From Microbacterium oxydans (GTDB lineage: Bacteria; Actinomycetota; Actinomycetes; Actinomycetales; Microbacteriaceae): a stretch of DNA of 64,000 nt. Numbering within the stretch: the stretch's first letter is position 1; every line of letters starts with the position of its first letter. This document shows, piece by piece, positions 48,465-56,783 of this stretch. The translations under genes and the position numbers were made by a program. The notes beneath the pieces were generated by a model. It made no database searches. It worked only from the letters and a program-made list of their open reading frames with translations, and was not told the DNA's origin. The stretch covers positions 186,001 to 250,000 of the forward strand of contig NZ_BJOG01000009.1 of assembly GCF_006540085.1 (NCBI RefSeq). The letters are read 5' to 3'.

Positions 48465-49249
48465 GCCGGGGGCTCCTCGAGTGCGATGGCGGGTGCGATG
48501 GCGGATGCGGTGGCGGTGGGTCGGGCAGCGACCTCGCGCGTGGCTGCGGCGAGCGCATCGAACAGGTCGTCGAGCTCCAGCCCTTCGGCGACAGCACGCT
48601 GGCGTGCGACCGTCTCCTCGTCGCCGCGGGCGATGGGCCCGGTCAGCACAGCGGCAGCGCCGTCCTTCGCCCAGTTCTCGACCGTCTGACGTACGAGCGG
48701 AGCCAGGAGCGACCGGGCGACGTCGCGAGGAATCCCCGCATTCGAAGCCAGGTCCTCCGCCGCGTCGAGCACGGTGAGGACGAAGTTCGAGGCGGACGAC
48801 GCGGCCGCGTGATAGCTCGCACGGTGTGCGTCGTCGACCTCGAACGGGCGTGCACCGAGAGCGAGGGCGAGCTGCTCCGCGACCTCACGAGCTGCGGGCG
48901 TACGACCGGCGATCGCGGCACCGATGCCGCGGAACACCTCGGCGGGCTCGTCGCCGGTGAAGGTCTGCAGCGGATGGAGGCTGAAATCCACATCGGTGAG
49001 CGCGGTCGCGCCGGATACATGTCCGAGGAAGCGCGCATGGGGCCGGGCGACGGCCGCAGCCTCGGCGATGGCCGCATCCGGAACGCTGAGGAGGACGACA
49101 TCCACATCCGGAATCCGCTCGTCCCGCCCGAGGGGTCCCACGACGTCGAGATCCGCTGCCCGCAGAGCCCGCGCGAGTACGCCTCCGAGACGGCCGGCGC
49201 CGACGATGGCGATGGTCGTCCCTGGTGCGAGAGAGGCGGATGTGTGCAT
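48461..49249 (-). CDS. Rossmann-like and DUF2520 domain protein, linked to pantothenate genes
   Basis: A 262-residue protein: N-terminal NAD(P)-binding start TIAIVGAGRLGGVLARALRAADLDVVGPL, DVVLLSVPDAAIAEAAA, then FLGHVSGATALTDVDFSLHPLQTFTGDEPAEVFRGIGAAIAG and a helical DUF2520 domain (AHRASYHAAASSASNFVLTVLDAAEDLASNAG). The architecture parallels ketopantoate reductase/6PGDH-like enzymes. It is the first gene of an operon with panC and panB, in which panE is otherwise absent, so a ketopantoate reductase role is plausible but unproven. Confidence 0.85.
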   Translation of the reverse strand: MHTSASLAPGTTIAIVGAGRLGGVLARALRAADLDVVGPLGRDERIPDVDVVLLSVPDAAIAEAAAVARPHARFLGHVSGATALTDVDFSLHPLQTFTGDEPAEVFRGIGAAIAGRTPAAREVAEQLALALGARPFEVDDAHRASYHAAASSASNFVLTVLDAAEDLASNAGIPRDVARSLLAPLVRQTVENWAKDGAAAVLTGPIARGDEETVARQRAVAEGLELDDLFDALAAATREVAARPTATASAIAPAIALEEPPA

Positions 49250-49420
49250 GTCGATTGCCGGGCCGGGTCACGCGGCGCGGGTGCCAGAAGTATCCGCCCG
49301 GCACCGCATACGATCCAAATCAGAGAGCAGAGTGCGTACGTGAGCACCACATACATATGCCATTCTGGTTACTCTTGTCGACTTTTGCGTGTCCATTCGA
49401 TCTCCGGCGGAATCGACGAA

Positions 49421-49450
49421 CCCCTGAGGTGCGAGGACGCACCCCAGGGG
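49421..49450 (-). terminator. Hairpin terminator after the DHA2 exporter gene
   Basis: CCCCTGAGGTGCG (49421-49433) pairs with 49438-49450 with one mismatch around loop AGGA. It lies 17 bases beyond the exporter stop codon. The adjacent AT-rich stretch 49340-49390 is the probable promoter of the DUF2520-panC-panB operon. Confidence 0.75.
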
Positions 49451-49467
49451 CCTCCCGCCCGCCGAGC

Positions 49468-50892
49468 TCAGTCGCGCGGCCAGACCACAACGATCCCCGC
49501 TCCGATGACGGCGAGCGCGGCCGCGCCGAGGAAGAGCCAGGAGAATCCACCGGTGAGGGCAGTCGCCTCGGAGGCTCCCTCCGCGGACAGCGCCGCGGTG
49601 CGCAGACCGGCGGCGGTCCCGAGAACGGCGAGTCCGACCGCGCCACCGATCTGCTGACTCGTGTTGATCAGACCCCCGGCGAGACCCGATTCCCCGCCGT
49701 CGACGCCGTCCACCGCGAGCTGGGTCGTCGCCACGACAGCCCCGCCGAGACCGACTCCGACCAGGATCGTCGGCCCGAGCAGCTGCGCGAGGAACGTGGC
49801 ATCGGACGGCGCGGTTGCGAGCCAGGCGAGCCCTCCGGCCAGGACGAGCAGAGAGCCGATCAGGACCGGGCGGGTGCCGACACGCGCGATGAGGGCGGGT
49901 GCACCTCCCGCGACGAGCACGAGCACACCCGCGAGCGGCAGCTGCGACAGGCCGGCAGCGAGCGCGTCGTAGTGGAGCACGGCCTGCATGTAGACGGAGA
50001 GAGCGAAGAAGAGCGCCACCATCGCCGCCCCGCCGAGCAGCATCACGATGTTCCCGAGCGCCAGGTTGTGGTTGCGGAAGACCGCCAGCGGCACCAGAGG
50101 CTCTGCAGCGCGCCGCTCGATCAGGACGAACGCGACACCCAGCGCGAGCGCCGCTGCGAACAGGATCATCGGCAGCGGGTGCACGAATCCGAGCTGCTCG
50201 ACAGCACTGAGGGCGCCGACCAGAGCCACCAGAGCCGACGTGACGGTGACGGCACCGGCCGCATCCAGACGCCCAGGCGTGCGGGCGCCGTCGCGGGTGA
50301 TGAGCAACGGGATCGCGATCAGCACGAGCGCGCCAACGGGGACGTTGACGAAGAACACCCACTGCCAGCCGAGGGTGGCCGTGAGCACACCGCCGAGCAG
50401 GACTCCGGCCGCCGACCCGATCCCGGCGACGGCTCCCCATACGCCGAGGGCCTTCGTGCGCTCCTTGTCGTCAGGGAAGAGATGGGTGAGCAGCGCGAGC
50501 GCCGCGGGGGCGAGGAGCGCGGCCGAAGCACCCTGGAGAGCCCTCGCGCCGAGGAGCATCTCGCTCGACATGGAGAGACCGGCGAGCGCGGAGGCAGCGA
50601 CGAAGCCGCCCGTGCCGATCAGGAACACGCGGCGGTGTCCGTAACGGTCGGCGAGACGTCCGCCGAGGAGGAGGAGTCCGCCGAAGGCCAGCACATAGGC
50701 GGTGATCACCCAGGCGAGGGCGGCCGTACTCATGCGGAGCTGGGCACCGAGCACGGGGAGGGCGATGTTCACGATCGAGGCGTCGAGCACGACGAGGAAC
50801 TGCGCGAGGGCGAGCACGCTGAGTGCGAGCCAACGCCTGGAGCTGCGCGGCGCGGCGGTGGCTCGTGTCGCGGTGGCGGTGGGAGAGGTCAT
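49468..50892 (-). CDS. MFS drug exporter, DHA2 (EmrB/QacA) family, 14 helices
   Basis: A 474-residue exporter: LALSVLALAQFLVVLDASIVNIALPVLG (motif D1, LDxTxVNVALP-like), WVITAYVLAFGGLLLLGGRLADRYGHRRVFLIG (motif A) and WQWVFFVNVPVGALVLIAIPLLI. AGGAGC before ATG 50892 sets the start; the extra upstream codons are in the promoter. Divergent-type control: a TetR operator lies just before it and the TetR gene is next upstream on the same strand. Probably exports a toxic compound. Confidence 0.93.
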   Translation of the reverse strand: MTSPTATATRATAAPRSSRRWLALSVLALAQFLVVLDASIVNIALPVLGAQLRMSTAALAWVITAYVLAFGGLLLLGGRLADRYGHRRVFLIGTGGFVAASALAGLSMSSEMLLGARALQGASAALLAPAALALLTHLFPDDKERTKALGVWGAVAGIGSAAGVLLGGVLTATLGWQWVFFVNVPVGALVLIAIPLLITRDGARTPGRLDAAGAVTVTSALVALVGALSAVEQLGFVHPLPMILFAAALALGVAFVLIERRAAEPLVPLAVFRNHNLALGNIVMLLGGAAMVALFFALSVYMQAVLHYDALAAGLSQLPLAGVLVLVAGGAPALIARVGTRPVLIGSLLVLAGGLAWLATAPSDATFLAQLLGPTILVGVGLGGAVVATTQLAVDGVDGGESGLAGGLINTSQQIGGAVGLAVLGTAAGLRTAALSAEGASEATALTGGFSWLFLGAAALAVIGAGIVVVWPRD

Positions 50893-50941
50893 GGGATGCT
50901 CCTGTTCTTGTGGGTGGTTGGTTCGGTTCGGCGACGCTAAT

Positions 50942-50961
50942 GAGTGATCGCTCACTCACTC
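50942..50961. promoter_or_regulatory. TetR operator upstream of the DHA2 exporter
   Basis: GAGTGATCGCTCACTCACTC has half-sites GAGTGA and TCACTC eight bases apart, the same design as the site at 51569-51588 before the TetR gene. A second, tighter spacing (four bases) is also possible within it. Confidence 0.75.
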
Positions 50962-50999
50962 TTGACGGCAAGCGAAAGCGCCCTCTCTAGGGACTGACG

Positions 51000-51566
51000 T
51001 CAGTCGGGGTGGGTGATCCCCTTGGTCAGCAGGGCGACCCAATCCCCCGGGCGCCCGTCGAGCTGCGTGGTGACGATCAGGTGGCAGAGCTGCCCGTAGG
51101 CGATGAACCGCTGCACGGCGCCATCCTCGGCGCGAGAGCGCTGTCGGGCGAAGACAGTGATGCGCTCCAACCCTGCGCGAAGCGCCTCGCCGATGGCCGG
51201 GATCTCCGCCACCGACTGCGCATGCACCTGCAGCATGAGCAGCTTCCGGTCGGAGATCAGGTGCGCGTAGGCATCCCCCATCGCGTCGAGCAGACCCTCG
51301 GGCGAGGTGTCGTCCGCGGCATCCGCGCCTTCTTCGAGGGCGACGAGGATCGCATCGAAGCAGGCTTCCAGGGCGACGACGAACAGCGCCTCCTTACCCG
51401 AGTAGAGCTTGAAGACGTAGGCCGGCGAGATCTTGGCCTCGCGTGCGACGTCGGCGACGGTCGTGCCGTGATACCCGCCTCGAGCGAAGGCCGCCAGTGC
51501 CGCCGCGGCGACGACGGGCTTGCGGGCGTCTGCCGTGGAGAGGATCGAGCTGCGGGTCGTGGACAT
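51000..51566 (-). CDS. TetR family transcriptional regulator
   Basis: A 188-residue regulator: VVAAAALAAFARGGYHGTTVADVAREAKISPAYVFKLYSGKEALFVVALEACFDAI is the TetR helix-turn-helix; the rest is a helical ligand domain. ATG 51566 has no ribosome site; the operator lies immediately upstream. It and the DHA2 exporter gene carry the same operator, making a standard self-repressing efflux unit. Confidence 0.9.
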   Translation of the reverse strand: MSTTRSSILSTADARKPVVAAAALAAFARGGYHGTTVADVAREAKISPAYVFKLYSGKEALFVVALEACFDAILVALEEGADAADDTSPEGLLDAMGDAYAHLISDRKLLMLQVHAQSVAEIPAIGEALRAGLERITVFARQRSRAEDGAVQRFIAYGQLCHLIVTTQLDGRPGDWVALLTKGITHPD

Positions 51567-51568
51567 AT

Positions 51569-51588
51569 GAGTGACTGTACACTCACTC
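51569..51588. promoter_or_regulatory. TetR operator at its own promoter
   Basis: GAGTGACTGTACACTCACTC: half-sites GAGTGA/TCACTC with eight-base spacer, directly abutting the TetR start codon (51566). Matches the site before the exporter gene in all half-site bases. Confidence 0.75.
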
Positions 51589-51625
51589 TCTCGAGTCGGC
51601 AAGAGTCTTCCAATCCGAGGCAGAG

Positions 51626-51931
51626 TCAGTCGCGCAGCACCGAGTCCAGCAGCCCAGGGAACAGGGCGTCGAGGTCGTCACGCCGCAGCGTGAGCATCCG
51701 CCGGCGCCCGTTCGGCTCGTTGCGGATGACACCCGCTTCGCGCAGCACCTTCATGAAGTGCGACTTGGTCGACTTCGGGAGGTTGGGGTCGGTGGCATGA
51801 CAGGCGGCCATGTCGAGAGGGCCGTCCGCGAGCTGTCGCGTGATGGCGAGACGCTCGGGGTCGCTGATCGCGAAGAGCACGTCGGTGAGCTGGATCTCGG
51901 AGCGCTCCGGGTGAGGAAGGTCGCCAGGCAT
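51626..51931 (-). CDS. ArsR-like winged-helix regulator
   Basis: A 101-residue protein: IQLTDVLFAISDPERLAITRQLADGPLDMAACHATDPNLPKSTKSHFMKVLREAGVIRNEPNGRRRMLTLRRDDLDALFPGLLDSVL. The recognition helix is KSTKSHFMKVLREAGVI. Start ATG 51931 has TATTAT six bases upstream, a leaderless promoter with a near-consensus -10. Divergent from an MFS gene, with two matched operators in the shared 82-bp region. Confidence 0.88.
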   Translation of the reverse strand: MPGDLPHPERSEIQLTDVLFAISDPERLAITRQLADGPLDMAACHATDPNLPKSTKSHFMKVLREAGVIRNEPNGRRRMLTLRRDDLDALFPGLLDSVLRD

Positions 51932-51932
51932 G

Positions 51933-51997
51933 GTTCGATAATAGTTGAACAATTGGCGAAACGCGCGTACGCTCCGATAGTTCGATGATTCTCGAAC
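51933..51997. promoter_or_regulatory. Two ArsR operators between regulator and MFS gene
   Basis: GTTCGATAATAGTTGAAC (51933-51950) overlaps the regulator's -10, and GTTCGATGATTCTCGAAC (51980-51997) precedes the MFS ribosome site. Both are GTTCGA-N6-TYGAAC and lie 47 bases apart, so one protein can repress both genes. Confidence 0.8.
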
Positions 51998-52013
51998 CGA
52001 ACGAGGAGACGCC

Positions 52014-53249
52014 ATGACCACCACTGAGCCGATCGTCGCCGTCCCCCTATCGACGACCACCCTGCCGACGACCACCCCGCAGACGCGCGCCCGCTTCGGG
52101 TTCGTGCTGGCGATCATCGCGCAGATCCTGATGATGGTCGGTGCGAGCGCGCCGTCGCCGTTCTATCCGGTGCTGGCGCAGCAGATCGGTTTCGCCCCCG
52201 TCGTGATCAGTGCCGTGTTCGCGGTCTACGCGGTGGCGCTGCTGCTCACGCTCCTCACCGCCGGTTCCCTGTCGGACCATGTCGGACGCCGACCCGTCGT
52301 GATCGCCGGGTTCTTACTGCTCGCCGGAAGCATGTTCCTGTTCTGGCATGCGGATGCCGTGGCGACGCTGTTCCTCGCGCGCATCCTGCAGGGCATCGCG
52401 AGCGGCCTGCTCATCTCAGCCCTCTCGGCCACGGTGCTCGACTTCGCGCCGGGCGGCCGCGCGGGTACCGCCGCACTGTGGAATGCACTCAGCCCCGGGA
52501 TCGGTCTCGCGCTCGGGGCCCTCGCCTCCGGAGTGATGCTCGACGTCAGCGGTGAGGCCCTGCTCGATGTCTTCGCGCCGCTGAGCACGGCGTACATCGT
52601 GCTCGCGGCACTGTTCTTCCTCGTTCCGGAGACCGCACCGCGCAAGCCGGGCGTCTGGGCGTCACTGAGCTTCCGGCTGTCGATCCCGACCGCGATCAGG
52701 GCCGACTTCTGGCGGGGCGCTCCGGCGATCATCGCGGGGTGGGCCACGGGTGGACTGTTCCTGTCGCTCGGAGCCAACATCGTCCGAGGCGAGCTCGGCG
52801 GCGAGGCGCATGTCTGGCAGGGGCTCGGTGTGGTGCTGCTCGCCGGCATCGGAGCCCTGACCGCGTTCACTCTCCGGAAGCTCGCTGCACGGTCGATGGT
52901 GCTGTTCGGCACGGCGGCCCTGGCGACCGGAACCCTGCTGTCGCTCATAGCCCTCGGCATCGGCTCACTGCCGTTCTACCTCGTCGCGGCCGCCGTGACC
53001 GGTATGGGGTTCGGCACCGCGTTCTCGGGAGTCGTCGCCTCGCTGGCCCCGCGGATCCCGGCGACCCAGCGCGCCGACACCTTCGCCGTGATCTACCTGC
53101 TGGCGTATCTGGCCTTCGGCGTACCGGCCGTCATCGCGGGTGCGCTGGTCGGAGTCGTCGGCCTGGAGGCGGTGTGCGTGGGCTACGGGATCGTCGTCAT
53201 CGCACTGGCAGGTATCGCGTTCACGTTGCGTATGCGCCGCGCGGCATAG
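52014..53249 (+). CDS. MFS transporter (drug:H+ antiporter type)
   Basis: A 411-residue 12-helix permease: FGFVLAIIAQILMMVGASAPSPFYPVLAQQIGF, VFAVYAVALLLTLLTAGSLSDHVGRRPVVIAGF (motif A, GxLSDxxGRRP) and ILQGIASGLLISALSATVLDFAPGGRAGTAALWNALSPGIGLALGALASG. GAGGAG precedes ATG. Controlled by the divergent ArsR-like protein. Substrate unknown. Confidence 0.92.
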   Translation: MTTTEPIVAVPLSTTTLPTTTPQTRARFGFVLAIIAQILMMVGASAPSPFYPVLAQQIGFAPVVISAVFAVYAVALLLTLLTAGSLSDHVGRRPVVIAGFLLLAGSMFLFWHADAVATLFLARILQGIASGLLISALSATVLDFAPGGRAGTAALWNALSPGIGLALGALASGVMLDVSGEALLDVFAPLSTAYIVLAALFFLVPETAPRKPGVWASLSFRLSIPTAIRADFWRGAPAIIAGWATGGLFLSLGANIVRGELGGEAHVWQGLGVVLLAGIGALTAFTLRKLAARSMVLFGTAALATGTLLSLIALGIGSLPFYLVAAAVTGMGFGTAFSGVVASLAPRIPATQRADTFAVIYLLAYLAFGVPAVIAGALVGVVGLEAVCVGYGIVVIALAGIAFTLRMRRAA

Positions 53250-53264
53250 AAGCGGAGGAGCGCG

Positions 53265-54269
53265 TCAGCGCACGACGAGCTCGGGCGTGATCAGCGCGTG
53301 CGCAGAGCCGGCCTGAAGGGTGCGCGGGGCGACGATCTCCCCCGTCGGGCCCATGAGGAGTTCGAGGACGGCCGTCGCCACATCCTCGGGCCGTTGCTCG
53401 ACGCTCGAGAAGCCCAGAGCCTCGGCCGTCGGCGTGTTGTCGAAGCCGATCACGGGAAGCGAGAGTCCGGCAGCGGCGACAGCCAACAGCGCACCGACCG
53501 CGAGTGAGTCGCTGGCGCAGACGAGAGCGTCGGGCACGTGTCCCGCGGCGAGCGCCGCGTCGACACAGGCACGCCCGAGGGGAACCCCCTCCTCCGCGGT
53601 GAGCCGTTCGCCCTGCGCTCCGGCCGCAGCCATGGCCTCACGCCAGCCGCGCTCACGGTCGTCGCCGGTTCCCGAGCCCGTCGGCCATCCGAGGAACGCC
53701 ACCCGTCGACCGTGAGTCAGTGCGTGCTCGGTCGCCGCCCGTGTTCCCGCGGCGCCGTCGACGTCGACCCAGAGGTGGCGCGGATCGGCGATATCGTCTT
53801 CACCCCACGGTCGGCCGAACGAGATGAAGGGCAGTCCGTCCTGGTCGAGGCTGCGCACGCGCGGATCGTCGCGCGAGGTGCCGGTGATGATCGCGGCGTC
53901 GATCTCCGACCCCTCCCACAGCTCCGACAGCCGCTGGATCTCCTCTTCCCGCGTACGTGCGGCGTAGACGAGCATGCGCATGCCGCGCTCGCTCGCCCGC
54001 TCGGTGACCGCGTGCACGAAACGGTCGAGCACGACACCCGAGATGCCACCGAGATACGGATCGAGACGGATCCCGATGGTCGAACTGCGTCGCAACCGCA
54101 GTCGTCGGGCGGCCGCATGGCGGCGATAGCCGAGGTCGTGGATCGCCGTGAGGACGCGCTCCCTGGTCGCCGGGCGGACGATGTCCGGGGTGTTGAGCAC
54201 GTTCGAGACGGTCTGCCGCGAGACGCCAGCGCGCTCGGCGACGTCTTCGACGGTCGGCGCCTTCGCCAT
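53265..54269 (-). CDS. LacI family transcriptional regulator
   Basis: A 334-residue repressor: DNA-binding start PTVEDVAERAGVSRQTVSNVLNTPDIVRPATRERVLTAIHDLGYRRHAAAR with hinge helix, then a periplasmic-binding-like sugar domain (TIGIRLDPYLGGISGVVLDRFVHAVTERASERGMRMLVYAARTREEE). GGAGGTGCG precedes the ATG. Divergent from the sugar ABC operon, whose promoter carries a LacI-type palindrome. Confidence 0.94.
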   Translation of the reverse strand: MAKAPTVEDVAERAGVSRQTVSNVLNTPDIVRPATRERVLTAIHDLGYRRHAAARRLRLRRSSTIGIRLDPYLGGISGVVLDRFVHAVTERASERGMRMLVYAARTREEEIQRLSELWEGSEIDAAIITGTSRDDPRVRSLDQDGLPFISFGRPWGEDDIADPRHLWVDVDGAAGTRAATEHALTHGRRVAFLGWPTGSGTGDDRERGWREAMAAAGAQGERLTAEEGVPLGRACVDAALAAGHVPDALVCASDSLAVGALLAVAAAGLSLPVIGFDNTPTAEALGFSSVEQRPEDVATAVLELLMGPTGEIVAPRTLQAGSAHALITPELVVR

Positions 54270-54293
54270 CGCACCTCCTCATCCGTGTCCGGG

Positions 54294-54350
54294 TTGACAC
54301 TTCCCGCGACTCCCGCTTAGCCTATTCCACGCAGAGTTTGATCGTTCAAA
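54294..54350 (+). promoter_or_regulatory. Promoter and LacI operator of the debranching/ABC operon
   Basis: TTGACA (54294-54299), an 18-base spacer and TAGCCT (54318-54323) form the promoter. Downstream is TTTGATCGTTCAAA (54337-54350), a CG-centred palindrome typical of LacI-family repressors, with outer symmetry GCAGA/TCTGC. Repressor here would block elongation from the promoter. Confidence 0.8.
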
Positions 54351-54435
54351 TTTCTGCGTCGATCCCGCACGGTCCTCCCGAGACCGTCGCCAGAGATCCA
54401 TCGAACCCGCAGTGACTCATCAAAGGAGAGAGACC

Positions 54436-55686
54436 ATGACACGGCACACCACTCGCGCAGTCCTCGGCACCGGGGCGGTGCTGCTCACGAGCGCGCTCGT
54501 GCTCACCGGCTGTGGCTCCGGTTTCGCCGGAGACGACACCAAGGCCGACGGCGAGGGGCTCACCTCCTCCGACGACGCGCTCACGGTGCTGATCGGCTCC
54601 TCCGGCGACGCCGAGACCGCGGCCGTGCAGTCGGCTGTCGACGCGTGGTCGGCCGAGTCCGGTACGAAGGTGAAGCTGCAGACCGCGAGCAACCTCGACC
54701 AGGAGCTGTCGCAGGGCTTCGCCGCCGGCGACCCCGCCGACCTGTTCTACCTCTCCACCGACCAGGCCTCCGGCTACGCCGCCAACGGATCGCTCAAGGC
54801 CTACGGCGACCAGCTCTCCAACAAGGACGACTTTTACCCGTCGCTCGTCGAGAACTTCACGGTCGACGGCACGTTCTACTGCGCACCCAAGGACTTCTCG
54901 ACGCTGTCGCTCATCATCAACACGCAGATGTGGACCGACGCCGGCCTCACCGACGCCGACCTCCCGAAGACCTGGGACGACCTCTCCGCGGTGGCACAGA
55001 AGCTCACCACCGCCGACCACGTGGGCCTGGCCTTCGGCGCCGAGTACCAGCGCGTCGGCGTCTTCATGGCGCAGGCCGGTGGCGGTCTCGTCGACGACGG
55101 CACGGTCATCGCCGACGACGCCGCCAACGTCGAGGCGCTCGACTACGTGAAGTCGCACCTGGTCGACGGCACCTTCGCCTACGCCAAGGACGTCGGGGCA
55201 GGCTGGGGCGGCGAGGCCCTGGGCAAGCAGTCCGCCGCGATGGTCATCGAGGGCAACTGGATCACCGGAGCGCTGTCGAACGACTACAGCAGCCTCGAGT
55301 ACACGGTCGCCGAGCTCCCCGAGGGCGCGGGAGGCAAGGGCACGCTGCAGTTCACGAACTGCTGGGGCATGGCTGCCGACAGCCCGAACCAGCAGGCCGC
55401 CCTCGAACTGGTCGAGTACCTGACGAGCGCCGACAGCCAGCTGGCGTTCTCGAAGGCGTTCGGCCCGATGCCGTCGATCAAGTCGGCCGCCGACGAGTGG
55501 ACCGCCGCGAACCCCGAGCTCGCCCCGTTCCTCGCCGGTGCGGATTATGCCCAGTTCCCCCCGAACCAGGCCGGCACCGCCGACGTGATCGCCGACTTCA
55601 ACTCGCAGCTCGAGTCGCTGAAGACAGCCGACCCGAAGACGATCCTCGACTCCGTGCAGTCGAACCTCGAAGCGGTCGTCGAGTAA
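54436..55686 (+). CDS. Sugar-binding lipoprotein of ABC transporter
   Basis: A 416-residue family 1 binding protein with lipobox LVLTGCGS, then DALTVLIGSSGDAETAAVQSAVDAWSAESGTKVKLQTASNLDQELSQGFAAGDPADLFYLSTDQASGYAANG. AAAGGAG precedes ATG 54436. Maltodextrin-like ligand is suggested by the debranching-type glucosidase in the same operon. Confidence 0.92.
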   Translation: MTRHTTRAVLGTGAVLLTSALVLTGCGSGFAGDDTKADGEGLTSSDDALTVLIGSSGDAETAAVQSAVDAWSAESGTKVKLQTASNLDQELSQGFAAGDPADLFYLSTDQASGYAANGSLKAYGDQLSNKDDFYPSLVENFTVDGTFYCAPKDFSTLSLIINTQMWTDAGLTDADLPKTWDDLSAVAQKLTTADHVGLAFGAEYQRVGVFMAQAGGGLVDDGTVIADDAANVEALDYVKSHLVDGTFAYAKDVGAGWGGEALGKQSAAMVIEGNWITGALSNDYSSLEYTVAELPEGAGGKGTLQFTNCWGMAADSPNQQAALELVEYLTSADSQLAFSKAFGPMPSIKSAADEWTAANPELAPFLAGADYAQFPPNQAGTADVIADFNSQLESLKTADPKTILDSVQSNLEAVVE

Positions 55687-55688
55687 CC

Positions 55689-56783
55689 ATGGCGGTCAAG
55701 GCAGCGTCTCGCCGCGGTGGGGCCTCCGGGCTCCGCCGCGGCGAGGCGGCAGCCGGATGGCTGTTCACGGCGCCGGTGATCGTGATCCTCGGTGTCTTCC
55801 TCCTCATCCCGGTGCTCATGGCGCTGTGGGTGAGCGTCTCCGACTGGGGCGGCCGCGGCAGCCCCCTCTCCGGATCGGTCTCGTTCGTCGGCGCCGACAA
55901 CTTCTCGGCCGTCCTCACCGACGGCGGTCTCGCGACCAAGGACTTCGGCACCGCACTGCGCAACAACGCCTGGTACGTGCTGCTCGTGGTCCCGCTGCAG
56001 ACCGCGCTCGCCCTGTTCCTCGCGATCCTCGTCAACCGCGCCATGCTCCGCGGCCGCGGCTTCTTCCGCACCGCCTACTACTTCCCCTCCGTGACCAGCA
56101 CCGTCGCGATCACGGTGCTGTGGATGTTCCTCTTCACCTCCAGCGGCGCCGTCAACGACGTGCTCTCCTGGTTCGGCATCAACGGGCCCAACTGGTTCAA
56201 CGATCCGCGCGGCATCCTGCATCTGGCACTCGGCACGGTCGGCGTCGATGCCGGTCCCGCGGCGCTCACCCAGAGCGGCACACTCGGAGTGTCGTGGTGG
56301 GAGTGGCTCGCCGGTCCGTCCGTCGCGATGAGCGCGTACATCCTGATGGCCATCTTCACGACCTCCGGCACGTTCATGCTCATCTTCCTCGCCGGTCTGC
56401 AGAACCTCGGCGCCGACGTCGATGAAGCGGCCATGATGGACGGCGCGAACGGCTGGCAGCGCTTCTGGCGCATCACGCTCCCGCAGCTGCGCCCGACCCT
56501 GTTCACCGTGCTGACCCTCGGCCTCATCGGCTGCTGGCAGGTGTTCGACCAGATCTACACGGGCACGCGGGGTGCGCCGAGCAAGACCACGCTCACCCCC
56601 GCCTACCTCTCGTACCAGACCGCGTTCCAGAACCAGGAGTGGGGGCAGGGTGCGGCGATCGCGTTCATCCTGTTCGTCATCATCGTGATCTTCACGCTCC
56701 TGCAGCGCTGGGTGCTGCGCGACCGGCCGGTGTCGAAGCGTCGCATCCGCGCGTACCAGTCGTTGAAGGGAGCATCGTCATGA
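55689..56783 (+). CDS. Carbohydrate ABC transporter permease (MalF type)
   Basis: A 364-residue permease with an insert compared with usual 300-residue relatives: residues about 155-205 (WFGINGPNWFNDPRGILHLALGTVGVDAGPAALTQSGTLGVSWWEWLAGPS) form a long external loop like the MalF periplasmic loop. EAA loop VDEAAMMDGANGWQRFWRITLPQLRPTL. ATG 55689 lies two bases after the binding-protein stop. Confidence 0.92.
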   Translation: MAVKAASRRGGASGLRRGEAAAGWLFTAPVIVILGVFLLIPVLMALWVSVSDWGGRGSPLSGSVSFVGADNFSAVLTDGGLATKDFGTALRNNAWYVLLVVPLQTALALFLAILVNRAMLRGRGFFRTAYYFPSVTSTVAITVLWMFLFTSSGAVNDVLSWFGINGPNWFNDPRGILHLALGTVGVDAGPAALTQSGTLGVSWWEWLAGPSVAMSAYILMAIFTTSGTFMLIFLAGLQNLGADVDEAAMMDGANGWQRFWRITLPQLRPTLFTVLTLGLIGCWQVFDQIYTGTRGAPSKTTLTPAYLSYQTAFQNQEWGQGAAIAFILFVIIVIFTLLQRWVLRDRPVSKRRIRAYQSLKGASS

